A stretch of DNA of 64,000 nt, taken from Thermoplasmatota archaeon (GTDB lineage Archaea > Thermoplasmatota > Penumbrarchaeia > JANQNL01). The notes below the pieces were generated by a model. The model did not search any database. It saw nothing but the letters and a program-made list of their open reading frames with translations, and was not told where the DNA came from. This document shows, piece by piece, positions 50,501-59,423 of this stretch. The stretch spans positions 17,399 to 81,398 of the forward strand of contig JANQNL010000009.1 of the NCBI GenBank assembly GCA_028279585.1, read 5' to 3'. The translations under genes were made by a program, and so were the position numbers. Positions within the stretch are counted from its first letter, which is position 1, and each line of letters starts with the position of its first letter.

Positions 50501-50800
50501 GCTTATAAACAACGTGTGGTAACCACCAATTTACCAAAGTTTGTCAAAAAGCGAGCGAGCAGGCCGGACTTGGAAGTTGGATTTCCAAAGCTGGTATTCA
50601 CAACTTCCAAGTGCGCAGTATCGCAGCCTGAAAGGATCGATGCTGCTGCAGGGGGAGTGGCGGATCCAGCCAAATTGAGGGCTGGGCACTCAAAGTGGCG
50701 GAGTTTTCATCACGAAAAGATGAAAACGGCCAGCGGAGCGAGCACTGGGAGGGGCCGGAAGGTGGGTGGGTTCAGCGCCATTCCAAGCCACCCGCACGCG
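50501..50800 (+). ncRNA. Candidate structured RNA
   Basis: A gene-free, GC-rich stretch. A TATA box CTTATAAAC (50502-50510) could start a transcript near 50530. A perfect 12-bp inverted repeat, ACTTGGAAGTTG (50568-50579) / CAACTTCCAAGT (50601-50612), is followed by a 9-bp hairpin GTTTTCATC / GATGAAAAC (50703-50727) and G-rich segments to about 50770. No open frame is convincing. RNase P or SRP RNA signatures were not found. Confidence 0.45.
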
Positions 50801-50880
50801 TATATAATACTACTAAAACGTACTATATGTAAAAAATACCACCAAAACTTTATTTATTATACCAATCAGTAGTAGTCATA

Positions 50881-51465
50881 ATGCGAAAGAACCTCCTAGA
50901 CCCCAAGACCACTGGTATCCTTCTACTCTTACTAGCGATGGCATTCATCGCCATACCGCTTGCCAGTGCAGCTCCTGCGGCCGAGGAGGACGAGGACTTC
51001 GCTTTAGAAACGGTAGCACCCCTTGCGATAGTCCCAGCCTTCACCCACATGAACGAGACCCCAGTGCTGAACCAGCACACCAGGGCAGACATCATGCAGG
51101 TGATCGTCTCGAACCCTGGAATAACGGCAACCAGGGTCCAGAAGGAGCTGGGACTTCACAACGGCGTTACGCAGTATCACCTCCGAGTACTGGAAAAGGA
51201 GGGCCTCATCCGCTCTAGGAAGGCTGGCAAGTTCAGAAGGTATTTCTCCCTTCTCGTACAAGCCACCACATTAAGCGAGGGTGAAGAGGCCATCGTCAAC
51301 TGTGTCCGTGAGCATCCAGGTATAACGCAAGCTGAGATCGGGCGTGAAATTGGAATGTCCAGGCAGCTTGTGAACTACTACGTCCTCAAGCTGATGGAAA
51401 AAGGTGAGATGGCTATCTGCAGATCACCTGGCAACAGTGGTTGCTTCCCAGCACGTGAGACCTAA
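50881..51465 (+). CDS. Membrane-anchored protein with two winged helices
   Basis: 194 residues. A signal-anchor-like hydrophobic stretch (about 11-31, LLLLLAMAFIAIPLASA) is followed by an acidic linker. Winged-helix domains lie at about 65-128 (ITATRVQKELGLHNGVTQYH) and 135-190 (ITQAEIGREIGMSRQLVNYY), closely similar in type to those at the end of 7242..9065. Topology is puzzling: the positive N-terminus predicts the winged helices outside. If they are inside, the anchor must be inverted. TATA TTTATTTAT (50849-50857) is 26-28 nt before the ATG. Its end overlaps the membrane protein 51462..52280 by 4 bp. Confidence 0.75.
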   Translation: MRKNLLDPKTTGILLLLLAMAFIAIPLASAAPAAEEDEDFALETVAPLAIVPAFTHMNETPVLNQHTRADIMQVIVSNPGITATRVQKELGLHNGVTQYHLRVLEKEGLIRSRKAGKFRRYFSLLVQATTLSEGEEAIVNCVREHPGITQAEIGREIGMSRQLVNYYVLKLMEKGEMAICRSPGNSGCFPARET

Positions 51466-52280
51466 TAGTCCATATATCTGTCCTCAACGTCCTCGAAGGC
51501 CATTACCATGTAGACCGTGAGGTCTGGACCAAGGACGATGTACTGGTTATATCGATCCGAATGTCCCCAACGCCAATCACGCTGGGCCTCATGCCATCTG
51601 ACCTCCATGTCGATCAGGTAACATTTAGAGTATGAATGGGAGAAAGGTCCAGTTCCGTTGAGGCCAACTGCACTATCGTAGAGCTTGGACCCATTGTCGG
51701 TCTTGACCCAGATCTTTCCCTCCCAGGCCCAGGTGTCGCGGAAGAAGGACCGGTCCATAGGATGGAAGCTGAAATCAACATTGAGGTTCTCATCATACCA
51801 GTAGTCGTCATTACCAGTGATGGTGATGTTGAACAGGTCCACCCAGGTGACCATGGCTGTATAATCATACTCATACTGGCCTTCGACCCTCTTGTTCTTC
51901 AGATGGTCGATCCTGTCCTCGTAGTACTGCAACACTGCAGTGTCGATGATGTTGGGGGACTCCTCCACCTTGGGGTTCCCAACAGAACCAGTCTCGTACC
52001 GAGTGGTCTGAAGCAGAGCTTCTAGGTCCAGGGTCAGGGCATGGTCGGCCACCTGCTGCTCGGTCGCATTGTCCTGGACATCATGTCGGTCTGCATCGTA
52101 CTGGTGCCATTGCTGGTCACCCCAATACACACCAACACCCACGATGGCCGCACCTAGCAGAATGAACACGACAAAGATTATCCCGAACGTAAGAAGCAGT
52201 GGGAAGAGCAGCCCTGCCTCTTTCTTCTTCTTTCCCTTCTTTTCAGGAACGGCATACGGGTCCTCTTCCATATGCGACAT
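51462..52280 (-). CDS. Single-pass membrane protein of unknown function
   Basis: 272 residues. Short basic N-terminus (EKKGKKKKEAG), one membrane helix (about 24-50), then a soluble domain outside with several N-x-S/T sites (NITITGNDDYW, NGSKLYD) and many aromatic residues. No family recognised. The 4-bp overlap of the stop codons with the winged-helix gene is convergent. Divergent from 52364..52687; both promoters lie in 83 bp. Confidence 0.7.
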   Translation of the reverse strand: MSHMEEDPYAVPEKKGKKKKEAGLLFPLLLTFGIIFVVFILLGAAIVGVGVYWGDQQWHQYDADRHDVQDNATEQQVADHALTLDLEALLQTTRYETGSVGNPKVEESPNIIDTAVLQYYEDRIDHLKNKRVEGQYEYDYTAMVTWVDLFNITITGNDDYWYDENLNVDFSFHPMDRSFFRDTWAWEGKIWVKTDNGSKLYDSAVGLNGTGPFSHSYSKCYLIDMEVRWHEAQRDWRWGHSDRYNQYIVLGPDLTVYMVMAFEDVEDRYMDY

Positions 52281-52363
52281 TAGGTGTTATTCGTCCTAAA
52301 ACCTTTGTGACAGTCCCCAACTCTAAAATATGGAAAGTGTAATCGGGACCACGAGGGAGAAAT

Positions 52364-52687
52364 GTGGCCGCCACCAAAGAGGACCTGGAAAAGTTCCTGC
52401 CGTCGTTGGTCGAAGCTATAACCAACAACGACATCGATTTCCTCGAGCGTTTCAATCCATATTTTGAAGGAGAGAGACTGCGGCTTCACATCCGTTTTGC
52501 TGGGGAGGTCTTCCGCATGGCTAGGAAGCATAAGGTCGAACCATCCATCCAGCAGAAGGATGACGTCTTCCATGTCTCCTACGACCTGCCAGGTGAGGGG
52601 AGGTTCTCGTTCCTGGTCAGGTACGATGCGGGTCAGTTCGTATACCACGAGGACCCGAACATGTTCCCGGAAGAGCTCAAGACCTAA
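52364..52687 (+). CDS. Small soluble protein of unknown function
   Basis: 107 residues, GTG start with GAGGGAGA just upstream. Helical N-terminus (EDLEKFLPSLVEAITNNDID) followed by an alpha-beta part (FHVSYDLPGEGRFSFLVRYD). There is a TATA-like AAAATATGG about 35 nt upstream of the start. No family, cysteine pair or membrane segment. It is followed by the regulated leaderless gene at 52816 with its own promoter. Confidence 0.65.
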   Translation: MAATKEDLEKFLPSLVEAITNNDIDFLERFNPYFEGERLRLHIRFAGEVFRMARKHKVEPSIQQKDDVFHVSYDLPGEGRFSFLVRYDAGQFVYHEDPNMFPEELKT

Positions 52688-52769
52688 TTCCTAAATAGGT
52701 ATACTTCCTGTATAATTCTAATTCATCCCTATTTTGTATGCTCATTCCATCTATCAAAATGAGGAAGCT

Positions 52770-52815
52770 CAAGAAATCGACAGGCTTATATCATCTCTAA
52801 TCAGTCGATTTCTTG
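52770..52815. promoter_or_regulatory. Inverted repeat enclosing the TATA box, ending at the start codon
   Basis: CAAGAAATCGAC (52770-52781) and GTCGATTTCTTG (52804-52815) form a perfect 12-bp inverted repeat. The TATA box CTTATATC (about 52785-52792) sits between the arms, and the right arm covers the start site and touches the ATG at 52816. A dimer bound here would shut off the promoter. Confidence 0.7.
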
Positions 52816-53217
52816 ATGAAGGTCCTTGTAGCGACCAGCGAGACACAGGGCCAGCGTGGGTCTGACCTGTTCTTTGCCGAGGAGGGCGAGCTCGTTACCT
52901 TCGTACCCGAGTGTGAGCATGAGCTCCACGACATAGACGACAGCTGTGGCTGTATGCGTACAATGATCGGACTAGACACCACTGGACTGACCACGACCAT
53001 GAAAGTCCTGGACTTAGACATGACCAGGGATGTTCTTGAGGATAAGCTCAGACATCGCTACGAGGTCTCTGGATGGGCTGCGTTCATGACCACCGAGGCC
53101 CTGGACGAGCAGCTCGAAGAAGACATGCGAGCCCTGACCGAGATCGCGAAGCAGTTCTCTCCTGGAGCGGTGATAGAGAAGCGGGGGGATGAGTTCGAGG
53201 TGCGGGAGTTACACTGA
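52816..53217 (+). CDS. Small conserved-looking cytoplasmic protein
   Basis: 133 residues: MKVLVATSETQGQRGSDLFF, then ELVTFVPECEHE, DDSCGCMRTMIGLDTTGLTT, and a helical C-terminus. I have a faint memory of similar short proteins (TSxTQGxRxxDF, CGCxRxxxGL) in actinobacteria and archaea without known function. The cysteines may bind metal. The leaderless ATG at 52816 is fixed by the TATA box and the operator; the TTG at 52813 is not needed. Expression should be tightly controlled by the 12-bp inverted repeat. Confidence 0.7.
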   Translation: MKVLVATSETQGQRGSDLFFAEEGELVTFVPECEHELHDIDDSCGCMRTMIGLDTTGLTTTMKVLDLDMTRDVLEDKLRHRYEVSGWAAFMTTEALDEQLEEDMRALTEIAKQFSPGAVIEKRGDEFEVRELH

Positions 53218-53369
53218 TGAAGAAAGGAGAACAACTGTATCCAAAACTTTCTTCATCACGCAAGCGACCATTATTTAGATCGACGATCGGTCGCGGCAGC
53301 GTCTCGAGGTTTCTGACACATGTCCAATTGACGGAGGAAACCTGCGAGTAGTAATTGATGACTTAGGGT

Positions 53370-53493
53370 AGAACGCCCCTCCAAAACCAAAGGCCTTGAA
53401 AGAACGGGTCGATTCTTTCGATTACAAATACTAACTAAGGCGAAAGAATCGATTCTTTGTGGAAAACGGCCTTTGGCTTTTACAGGGCGTTCT
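53370..53493. repeat. Long nested inverted repeat between convergent genes
   Basis: Three nested pairs: AGAACGCCC / GGGCGTTCT (53370-53378, 53485-53493), CCAAAGGCC / GGCCTTTGG (53387-53395, 53468-53476) and CGATTCTTTCG / CGAAAGAATCG (53410-53420, 53441-53451). The right side includes the 16-bp palindrome AAAGAATCGATTCTTT. The right foot lies in the last codons of the zinc-ribbon gene. It may be a bidirectional terminator, a structured RNA or a MITE-like element. Confidence 0.6.
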
Positions 53494-54196
53494 CCTCATC
53501 ACACCACGGACAAAATGCCACTTTCATATCGTCCATGTAAACGAATCGTCTCTTGCACGCTGCACACTCACAAGTCACTGCATGGGTCTCCATGTCCATC
53601 TCCTCCTTCGTTGTGAACTGTGGTTTGCCGCATCCGGAACAATCGAAGTCTACACGCTCCCCCGTGAGCTCCACCGTGTTCTCTGTACTGCAATAGAAAC
53701 AATATACGACCTTTGTATCTCCAGAGGGCTCTTCGGCTGCAGGTTCATCATCCACTGCGAGCTCTTCCTTCTTCTCCCCGTCCTCTTCTGGCTTCACATG
53801 CTCGAGGCTGTCATCCTCTACCTCGTCATCGAAGTCGTAGGTTTCGTCCTTGAACACCGGTTCGTCCGGTTCCAGCAACTCCCCTCGGGGTTCTGAGTCG
53901 TTGATCCAGGTAGGAATAAGGTCTTCGTCACCTTCGAACAGCTCATCCGATATCTCGATAAGCTCATGACCCCACTCGGCCTTTATCTCCTTGGACACTT
54001 CCTTACGCTCTTCAGGCTTGATGTCCAGGTTGTTTCCGAGCGTGTGCAGGATCTGCGCCTCATCCTTGGAAAGCTTGCCATCCTCATAGGCATCCTTGAC
54101 AGCGTCACGGAAGATCTTGAGGTTCTTCTCTTTAGAAGCAGACTTGGTGGGCTTGTCCTTGATGAGGGCTCCTAATCCCTTACCTTTCTTTGGCAC
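53480..54196 (-). CDS. Zinc-ribbon protein with acidic linker
   Basis: 238 residues. The N-terminal basic part and helical domain (about 25-75: FRDAVKDAYEDGKLSKDEAQ, TerB/SHOCT-like) are followed by an acidic linker (about 95-155). Two C-terminal zinc ribbons follow: CFYC...CSGCG (about 165-190) and CECAACKRRF...FCPWC (about 209-233). Such ribbons bind nucleic acid or partner proteins. The acidic linker is poor in order. It shares its 3' end with the long nested inverted repeat. Separate from the VWA gene by 58 bp, probably with its own promoter. Confidence 0.75.
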   Translation of the reverse strand: MPKKGKGLGALIKDKPTKSASKEKNLKIFRDAVKDAYEDGKLSKDEAQILHTLGNNLDIKPEERKEVSKEIKAEWGHELIEISDELFEGDEDLIPTWINDSEPRGELLEPDEPVFKDETYDFDDEVEDDSLEHVKPEEDGEKKEELAVDDEPAAEEPSGDTKVVYCFYCSTENTVELTGERVDFDCSGCGKPQFTTKEEMDMETHAVTCECAACKRRFVYMDDMKVAFCPWCDEENAL

Positions 54197-54254
54197 GTAA
54201 CTCCCCCGATTTTTGCCTTAACGACGACCGCTATATAACACTTTGGGCACTCTG

Positions 54255-57242
54255 TTACGCGGCTTTTGCTGAACGCTTCTTTCCCTTGCCCTTGATACGG
54301 CCCTTACTCTTGGTTTTTGTACCTTTTACCACCTTTTCCTCGACCATATCGTCATCTTCCTCACGGTCGTCCTCCCAGACCCCCTCCAGGTGGATGAGGT
54401 AGAGCCTCTCAAGGACCCTATCAACGTCATACTGGGCCTTCTCCCACTTCTTGCCACGCCTCTTCTTGTTTAACTCTCCCCGGATGACGCCCACAATAGA
54501 GATCTTGATGGTGCTTAGACACACCTTGGAGGCGTTGGGTAGGTCCGGGTAGTCCAGGAACCAGGCCCGTAGGCCTTCCTCATCCTTGTCATGCTCCACT
54601 TTCACAACTTCAACTGTGGAGACCACCTCGTCCTCAGTGATAGCATCCAGGACGTCCTGTTCCTTCTCCCGCACCCGTTCCTCGAAGGCCTTTAGCTCCT
54701 TCTCATCCTTGATCTTCTTGTTGAGCTTGATCCGTTTGCGGACCATGAAGAAGACCACGATGAAGGCCACCGTCACCACAGTGATGATGGCCAGGATAAG
54801 TATAACAAGCCAGCACATCCCCACAGCCTCCCTCTCCCTGTCTGGCCTTTCGAAGATGTTATCCTCGGGCTCTGGGGGATCGTCGGCCTTGTAGACGTCC
54901 GTGTCGTTTCCAGTGGCGTTGTCGAAGTCCAGGGTTATCATGACCTCGCGCCAGGTCCCGTCCTTGTTGGGGTTCGGGGTCTCGTGGGTTATCTGGTAGA
55001 GGTTCTGGAGCTGCTGGGCGATGAGTTCGTATAGCTCTCCCAGGTCGTCCGGGTCTGGAGCCTTGTAGTAGAAGCCTCCAGTGGTGTCCGAGATCATCTT
55101 CAGCTCCTCGTCGTTGACCCCACCTCCAAGACCGATGTTGTAAACGGGTATCTGGAGGTCGTGGGCACGGTCCAGGGCGTCGTCGAGGGAATGGCTGTCA
55201 GAGTTTGACTGGCCGTCCGATAGCAAGATCACTGCGCGGACGCCTTCCTTGCCAGCCAGGGCGTCCAGGCTGTAGTAGAGACCATCGTACATCGCCGTGG
55301 AGCTACCGTCGGAGATACCGTCGATGGCACGCTTGAGCTGGAGCTTGTTGGACGAGAAGTCTGAGACCACCTTGACGTTGCTTTCGAACGTGAGCACAGC
55401 TACAGAATCGTTGACCTGCATGTGATTGACGAACAGCTTCGCTGCGTATTTGGCATCGGACAGAGGCTCGCCCATCATGGAGCTGGACGAGTCGATACAG
55501 AGGACCACGGTGATAGGGACCTGGTTCTCCCCTGCAGGGACGAAGTCTGTGATGTTCGCGTCAACACCTTCCTCGGTGACATTGAACAGATCCTCGGTGA
55601 GGTCATAGACCGGTCGTCCATCCTGGTCCGTGACCATGAAGTAAGTGGTAACGTTGGGGAAATCGTTGTTCTCCATCTGATGGATCTTAACGTTCCATGC
55701 CTTGACGGTGATGTTGAACTGGACGAAGTTGTTCCGCTCATCGGACTCCATCCAATCCCCGTCAGGGTCCAGGACCGCTACGAAGTAGTGGGTGCCGACC
55801 TGGGTACCGGAGAACCATGTATAGGTCTGCTGGAGCTGGTGTGGGCCGTCACCCCGGAGACCAGAGACATCGATGGTGAAGCGTTCATACTCAAGAGGGT
55901 AGCCATGGATGTTGGGTAGCTCCACGATGTCAAGTTCCACAAAGCTCTCCTTGGGCTGGCCGTAGAACGTGATGTTGATAGTGACGGTGACGGTCCTGTT
56001 CAGAACTGTGAACGGTGGGTCTACCTTCACATGATTCTCGAACAAGGCTCCATCGTCGAACTGCTTGTAGATGGCCAGGGTTCCGTTGGTGGAACCAACA
56101 ATGAGGGCTGCTCCGCCGGTCTCCCAATACCAGTCGATGGCCGCGCTGTCCCCCACGAACCTGGAGCTCCAGGATGCGTGGGTCTCCAAACTGGAGCCAT
56201 TGTTCAGGTAGACGCGGTCGGGGCCATTGTTGTTGGCAACAGCCACATCGTCCAGGCCGTCGCCATTGATGTCGGCCACGGTGCAGTCCACGGACCGGTC
56301 CCACTCAGAAGAATACCAGGTTGGGGACTCGTCCAGCGTTCCGCCCTCGTTGGTGTACATCCTGTTGGCGCCCTTGTTGTCAGCGATGAATATATCCAGG
56401 TCGCCGTCATCGTCGGGGTCGAAGATAGATATCGACCTGGAGTAGCCGAACGAAGATGTGTTCCAGACAGAGGAGTTCGTAAGGTTCCCGGCCACGTTAT
56501 CGTAGATCCGATCAGAAGACCCAACATTGCCGGCCACAATGAGCTCAAGGAACCCGTCCGAGTCCAGGTCGGCCCACTCGATGTCATAGGAGTCATCGGA
56601 CTCTGTGGAGTTGAAGACTGGATCGATGGAAAGGCTTCCGTTGACGTTCTCGTAGACCCTGGTGCCGTTACGCCATGTGGCCACAGCCAGGTCCAGGTCG
56701 TCGTCGTTATCGTAATCGCCCAGGGCAACGGCCCTTGAGTAGAAGGAACCGTTGGCGGTCCACTCGGGGGTATCCTTGTATCCCACGCTTTCCCCCAGGT
56801 AGAGGTGGTCCTGCTGCCCCCAGTATCTGGCAACCACCAGATCGTCCACACCATCACCGTCCACATCTCCTGTGTCGGTGTCGTAGACGAAGCCTGCCTG
56901 GCCCTGCGGAGACTCCCGCATCCCGCCCCACATACTGTAGCCTGTGATGACAGGCTGGGCCTCTGTGGTCAACCCGTGGCCTCCCACGATCATATCGCCT
57001 GAGTCCCTATCGTAGACGTGCAGGGACCGCAGGGGGACGTCCAGGACGGTCTGAGTTATCTGTGGCTCCAGGGCCAGGGCGGTGACACGGACCGGTACGT
57101 CCAGCTCCTCATTCCAGAGAACATCGTCTGCCGGGACCATCATGGATATCATGGTGGCCAGGAACAGGAGGGCCAAGACTAGGATGGAAAAGCAAGGTAA
57201 CCGGGTCATCCTCAGACGGGTCCTTGGTGTTGGGGGAGCCAT
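54255..57242 (-). CDS. VWA-domain surface protein with FG-GAP repeats
   Basis: 995 residues. Signal anchor about 15-35. FG-GAP/VCBS beta-propeller repeats about 115-380 with Ca-binding DxDxDG (DTDTGDVDGDGVDDLVVA, DYDNDDDLDLAVA). Ig-like/CARDB-like domains about 410-560. A VWA domain about 570-750 has the metal site DSSSSM and LSDGQS. A membrane helix lies at about 810-834. A cytoplasmic domain of about 160 residues (DLPNASKVCLSTIKISIVGV) ends in Lys-rich tail KGKGKKRSAKAA. Integrin-alpha-like layout: an adhesion or assembly protein. TATA 57264-57271 is 26 nt before ATG 57242, so it is leaderless. Confidence 0.85.
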   Translation of the reverse strand: MAPPTPRTRLRMTRLPCFSILVLALLFLATMISMMVPADDVLWNEELDVPVRVTALALEPQITQTVLDVPLRSLHVYDRDSGDMIVGGHGLTTEAQPVITGYSMWGGMRESPQGQAGFVYDTDTGDVDGDGVDDLVVARYWGQQDHLYLGESVGYKDTPEWTANGSFYSRAVALGDYDNDDDLDLAVATWRNGTRVYENVNGSLSIDPVFNSTESDDSYDIEWADLDSDGFLELIVAGNVGSSDRIYDNVAGNLTNSSVWNTSSFGYSRSISIFDPDDDGDLDIFIADNKGANRMYTNEGGTLDESPTWYSSEWDRSVDCTVADINGDGLDDVAVANNNGPDRVYLNNGSSLETHASWSSRFVGDSAAIDWYWETGGAALIVGSTNGTLAIYKQFDDGALFENHVKVDPPFTVLNRTVTVTINITFYGQPKESFVELDIVELPNIHGYPLEYERFTIDVSGLRGDGPHQLQQTYTWFSGTQVGTHYFVAVLDPDGDWMESDERNNFVQFNITVKAWNVKIHQMENNDFPNVTTYFMVTDQDGRPVYDLTEDLFNVTEEGVDANITDFVPAGENQVPITVVLCIDSSSSMMGEPLSDAKYAAKLFVNHMQVNDSVAVLTFESNVKVVSDFSSNKLQLKRAIDGISDGSSTAMYDGLYYSLDALAGKEGVRAVILLSDGQSNSDSHSLDDALDRAHDLQIPVYNIGLGGGVNDEELKMISDTTGGFYYKAPDPDDLGELYELIAQQLQNLYQITHETPNPNKDGTWREVMITLDFDNATGNDTDVYKADDPPEPEDNIFERPDREREAVGMCWLVILILAIITVVTVAFIVVFFMVRKRIKLNKKIKDEKELKAFEERVREKEQDVLDAITEDEVVSTVEVVKVEHDKDEEGLRAWFLDYPDLPNASKVCLSTIKISIVGVIRGELNKKRRGKKWEKAQYDVDRVLERLYLIHLEGVWEDDREEDDDMVEEKVVKGTKTKSKGRIKGKGKKRSAKAA

Positions 57243-57303
57243 CAAATGCACCAGAGGGTGGGAGATATATGAAATTTGCTGAAACATGTATGTTGGAAGT
57301 ACA

Positions 57304-58041
57304 CTAGGTGGTGACCTTGTACTTGTCCGAAGGTTTGGGGGGAGCCTTCTTGACCGGGGTCTCTTGCTTCTTGCGAAGTCTGACTAGTGTCACTATATGG
57401 GCTGCAATGCAGCAGCATATCACAATGAACGGCACCACAAGCCACATCACGAGGTAAATGGCCCAAAGTGCATCCCACATGCTTCCAACCAGAAATAGAA
57501 CGATCAAAAGAGCGAACATTACCATGACCAGACCGCCGAACACAGACCAGAACGCAATCGTTAGGGGTTTCGGATTCACGTTCCACGCAGGGATCAACGT
57601 AATGGCGAACGCGATGGAGACCATCGTAACGTGCATCAAACAGAAGACCTCGATCACGAACGCACCAAAAGAAGTAGCCCCCATGGCTCCAACCATGATC
57701 ACTGCCAATGCGAAGAAACCGATATGGATGGAACCCATGCAGATGAGTGAGATGATGGCTCGCATCCGATCGTATCCTTTGCCTCTCACGACCATAACGA
57801 TAAGAGCTGCATAGCTGCTGAACCAGTATACAGTATGGCCAAGGCCGATACCAACAGCGAATCCAAGCGCTCCCAGCACTATCAATCCGATAGCATTCCA
57901 TCCGCCAGTATTGGTCAGTTCGATATATCCGATCATACCTACTAGAAGGAAGATCGCTATGAGTGGACCGATCAAAGAGGCTAGAGCTCCGACAAGGAAC
58001 ACGATGAACCCTGGCATCAGTTTTCTCTCTTCTCGCTCCAC
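57304..58041 (-). CDS. Multi-pass membrane protein of unknown function
   Basis: 245 residues with about six hydrophobic helices and a basic C-terminal tail (RLRKKQETPVKKAPPKPSDK). The build is like 42789..43520, and both stand beside giant surface-protein genes. The start is uncertain: GTG 58041 is about 40 nt from a TATA-like TTAAATGC (about 58076-58083); ATG 58017 and ATG 58101 are also in frame. No transport motif is visible. It may be a membrane partner or export helper for surface proteins, which is inference from context only. Confidence 0.65.
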   Translation of the reverse strand: MEREERKLMPGFIVFLVGALASLIGPLIAIFLLVGMIGYIELTNTGGWNAIGLIVLGALGFAVGIGLGHTVYWFSSYAALIVMVVRGKGYDRMRAIISLICMGSIHIGFFALAVIMVGAMGATSFGAFVIEVFCLMHVTMVSIAFAITLIPAWNVNPKPLTIAFWSVFGGLVMVMFALLIVLFLVGSMWDALWAIYLVMWLVVPFIVICCCIAAHIVTLVRLRKKQETPVKKAPPKPSDKYKVTT

Positions 58042-58167
58042 GCTGATAAGAACGGATAGGAGTAGAAATGGTTTTGCATTTAATGCATGATGACCAGCCA
58101 TTCCCTACACAATCGTTAATGTGCTAATTTTGCACTATGGCCATATCTAAGAAAAGGAACAAAAACC

Positions 58168-58175
58168 TTTAATAT
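58168..58175 (+). promoter_or_regulatory. TATA box of the ABC/DUF2318 operon
   Basis: TTTAATAT is centred 26 nt before ATG 58197, so the first gene of the operon should be translated from a leaderless mRNA. Confidence 0.65.
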
Positions 58176-58196
58176 CCAACTAAGGGGTCTTGAACT

Positions 58197-59423
58197 ATGT
58201 ACTTGAAGGTTCTTATAAAATCCTTCAGAATGCGCAAGACCCGGTATATCATGCCAACCCTTGCGCTGATCATAGGAATTGCAATGTTGTCATCGCTGAT
58301 AATGGTCAGCGAAAGCATCGAGGAGAACCTCGAAAGAGAGCTCGATGTCCTGGGTCCGAACCTGATAGCCATCCCAAAAACTGACGAGATCCAGCTGACA
58401 GTCGGTGATGTGGATGTAGGACAGGTCGCGAAGACCGAGTATATCCCAGAGAACAGTGCTATCGACGTTTCACTTCTTGAGAAGGAAGTGTTCGGATACA
58501 ACTCGGAAGGTGAGCTGCGTGTATGTTCTGATCCCAACGTTAACGCCCTGATATACGAGGTCGTGACCGTTGATAACGACAGACAAGCTGTCCTGGCTGG
58601 CGTGTGGTTCGAACCGATGGAGATCATCAACGTCTGGTGGAGCATCGAGGGAGACTATCCGACGGATGATACTGGAGTGGCGGTCGGTATAAGGATCGCT
58701 GAAAAGTGGGGTCTGACAGTAGGTCAAACCCTGGACCTTTCCTATGTGGACAGGTTCCCGACAGACCCTTCGAACGTCTTCAACGCCTCGAAGAGCGTCA
58801 CTATCACCGGAATTGTGAGCACCGGGGGTGAGGACGATTCGCGTATCTTCGGCCAGCTCGACTGGGTCCAGACCCTGACCGACAAGGAGGACAAGGTCAA
58901 CATCCTGCACATCTCCACGCTATGCAAGACCTGTGACCTGCACTCGATCCAGATGAAGATCGAGGAGCTCATTCCGACCATCGAAGTGGTCATCGTCAAG
59001 AAGGTGGTCAACGCCCAGATGACGACCTTGAACCTCGTCAACAACCTGGTGGGTTTCATCAGTGTCGTGTCCATCGGTGGGTCTATTCTTGCAGTTACCA
59101 CCACCATGACATTATCTGTGGTGGAGAGGAAGAAAGAGATCGGCCTACTCCGGGCCCTTGGGGATGATGGCACCCGGTTCATCGCACTGCTTGCTGGGGA
59201 GGGTGCCATGATAGCCCTGGTGGGTGGCATCCTTGGATTCTTCGTTGGTATCATCATAGCCCAGCTTATCGGTGATTATGCGTTCAGCTCAGAGATAGAG
59301 GTGATATGGTGGGCCCTGCCAGTAGGTCTAGGCGCTGCTGTTGGCACTGTCCTTGTAGCGACCATCCTACCGATACGAAAAGCCATGATGACAGACCCAG
59401 TGAACGTCTTGAGGGGTGATTGA
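58197..59423 (+). CDS. FtsX/MacB-type ABC permease
   Basis: 408 residues with the FtsX/MacB layout: N-terminal membrane helix (about 18-38), a large external domain (about 40-270) containing CKTC, and three C-terminal helices (about 275-300, 330-355, 365-395) with RKKEIGLLRALG, typical of the family's coupling region. Partner of the ATPase encoded next (GATTGAATG overlap). The DUF2318 gene that follows points to the permeases associated with P19-type iron acquisition; a role in metal or electron handling is therefore more likely than lipoprotein sorting. Confidence 0.85.
   Translation: MYLKVLIKSFRMRKTRYIMPTLALIIGIAMLSSLIMVSESIEENLERELDVLGPNLIAIPKTDEIQLTVGDVDVGQVAKTEYIPENSAIDVSLLEKEVFGYNSEGELRVCSDPNVNALIYEVVTVDNDRQAVLAGVWFEPMEIINVWWSIEGDYPTDDTGVAVGIRIAEKWGLTVGQTLDLSYVDRFPTDPSNVFNASKSVTITGIVSTGGEDDSRIFGQLDWVQTLTDKEDKVNILHISTLCKTCDLHSIQMKIEELIPTIEVVIVKKVVNAQMTTLNLVNNLVGFISVVSIGGSILAVTTTMTLSVVERKKEIGLLRALGDDGTRFIALLAGEGAMIALVGGILGFFVGIIIAQLIGDYAFSSEIEVIWWALPVGLGAAVGTVLVATILPIRKAMMTDPVNVLRGD

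Noticed and set aside
53459..53896. 145-codon plus-strand frame
   Set aside because: Antisense to the zinc-ribbon gene, whose Cys pairs are clearly coding.
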